A stretch of 29,990 bases of DNA from CAYGYG01 sp964354155 (GTDB lineage Bacteria; Hydrothermota; Tepidihabitantia; SM23-42; CAYGYG01). Below, piece by piece: positions 29,864-29,990 of this stretch (position 1 is the first letter of the stretch; every line of letters begins with the position of its first letter). The position numbers and the translations under genes were made by a program. The notes under the pieces are model-generated. The model searched no databases, was not told the DNA's origin, and saw nothing but the letters and a program-made list of their open reading frames with translations. The stretch lies in contig CAYGYG010000032.1 in the NCBI GenBank assembly GCA_964354155.1, forward strand, positions 1 to 29,990, read 5' to 3'.

Positions 29864-29990
29864 ATGAGATCCATCGAGAAGACAACAATGGTTCTATTGG
29901 CGATGGTCGTTGTCGTCAGTATCGCGGAGGGTGTTTGGGCCCCGGAAACACGATTTCCCAATTCCTACCAAACCTCGCCGCCGAACGCAT
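29864..29990 (+). CDS. Exported protein, N-terminal part (truncated by window end)
   Basis: Starts MRSIEKTTMVLLAMVVVVSI and continues AEGVWAPETRFPNSYQTSPPNA, a typical signal peptide and the start of a mature protein; the rest lies beyond the window. AAGGAGG is 5 nt upstream. The 17 nt before and including the Shine-Dalgarno are identical to those at 26977-26993. By position it corresponds to the exported gene downstream of regulator copy 1. Confidence 0.7.
   Translation, partial: MRSIEKTTMVLLAMVVVVSIAEGVWAPETRFPNSYQTSPPNA

Overview
The window is bacterial and GC-rich. Shine-Dalgarno sites are clear at most genes and sigma70-type promoters are recognisable. The left half is the conserved tuf-rpmG-tRNA(Trp)-secE-nusG-rplKAJL-rpoBC block. 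The right half encodes exported beta-propeller proteins, four of them (one less clear) ending in a type IX secretion (T9SS)/FlgD-like C-terminal sorting domain, plus a tricorn-type protease with a signal peptide. This fits a didermic lineage of the FCB group or a nearby candidate phylum such as WOR-3. The phylum assignment is inference; no 16S rRNA is present.

Layout. 1-1148: end of tuf, rpmG, a structured inverted repeat, tRNA-Trp, secE, nusG. 1149-1490: spacer with a strong promoter. 1491-11319: rplK, rplA, rplJ, rplL, rpoB, rpoC, tightly packed, closed by an intrinsic terminator. 11445-12173: a 52-aa two-CxxC protein and a lipoprotein. 12322-12510: 27 strictly phased degenerate heptamers. 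12519-17106: divergent M28 metallopeptidase and exported tricorn-like protease, both with promoters that suggest leaderless mRNAs. 17145-22469 (minus strand): an outer-membrane-barrel-like protein, then a two-gene operon of repeat/propeller proteins. 22470-29990: two copies of a regulator cassette, each a G14-tract promoter plus a stand-alone AraC-type DNA-binding protein, each upstream of genes for exported proteins.

Seven promoters in the window all have a 16-bp spacer. The two cassette promoters (TTGCCA/TATAAT) instead have 20 bp containing 14 consecutive G. That is the layout of a phase-variable promoter switched by slipped-strand mispairing, with about G10 predicted to be fully active. 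The cassette upstream regions are about 99% identical while the encoded proteins are only about 79% identical, so the promoter and leader look conserved. The best candidate for an undescribed system is therefore a duplicated, phase-variable AraC-type switch next to T9SS-like surface proteins.

A second theme is a population of short degenerate tandem repeats (7, 8 or 9 nt, strictly phased) between genes, across stop codons and inside one coding sequence. One heptamer array differs by exactly one unit between the two cassettes. Related oddities are a 20-nt-period array of mini-hairpins with covarying stems, recurrent ATCACTGTAATC modules followed by variable hairpins, two-codon mini-ORFs behind near-perfect Shine-Dalgarno sequences, and a hairpin that may bridge a Shine-Dalgarno to its start codon.
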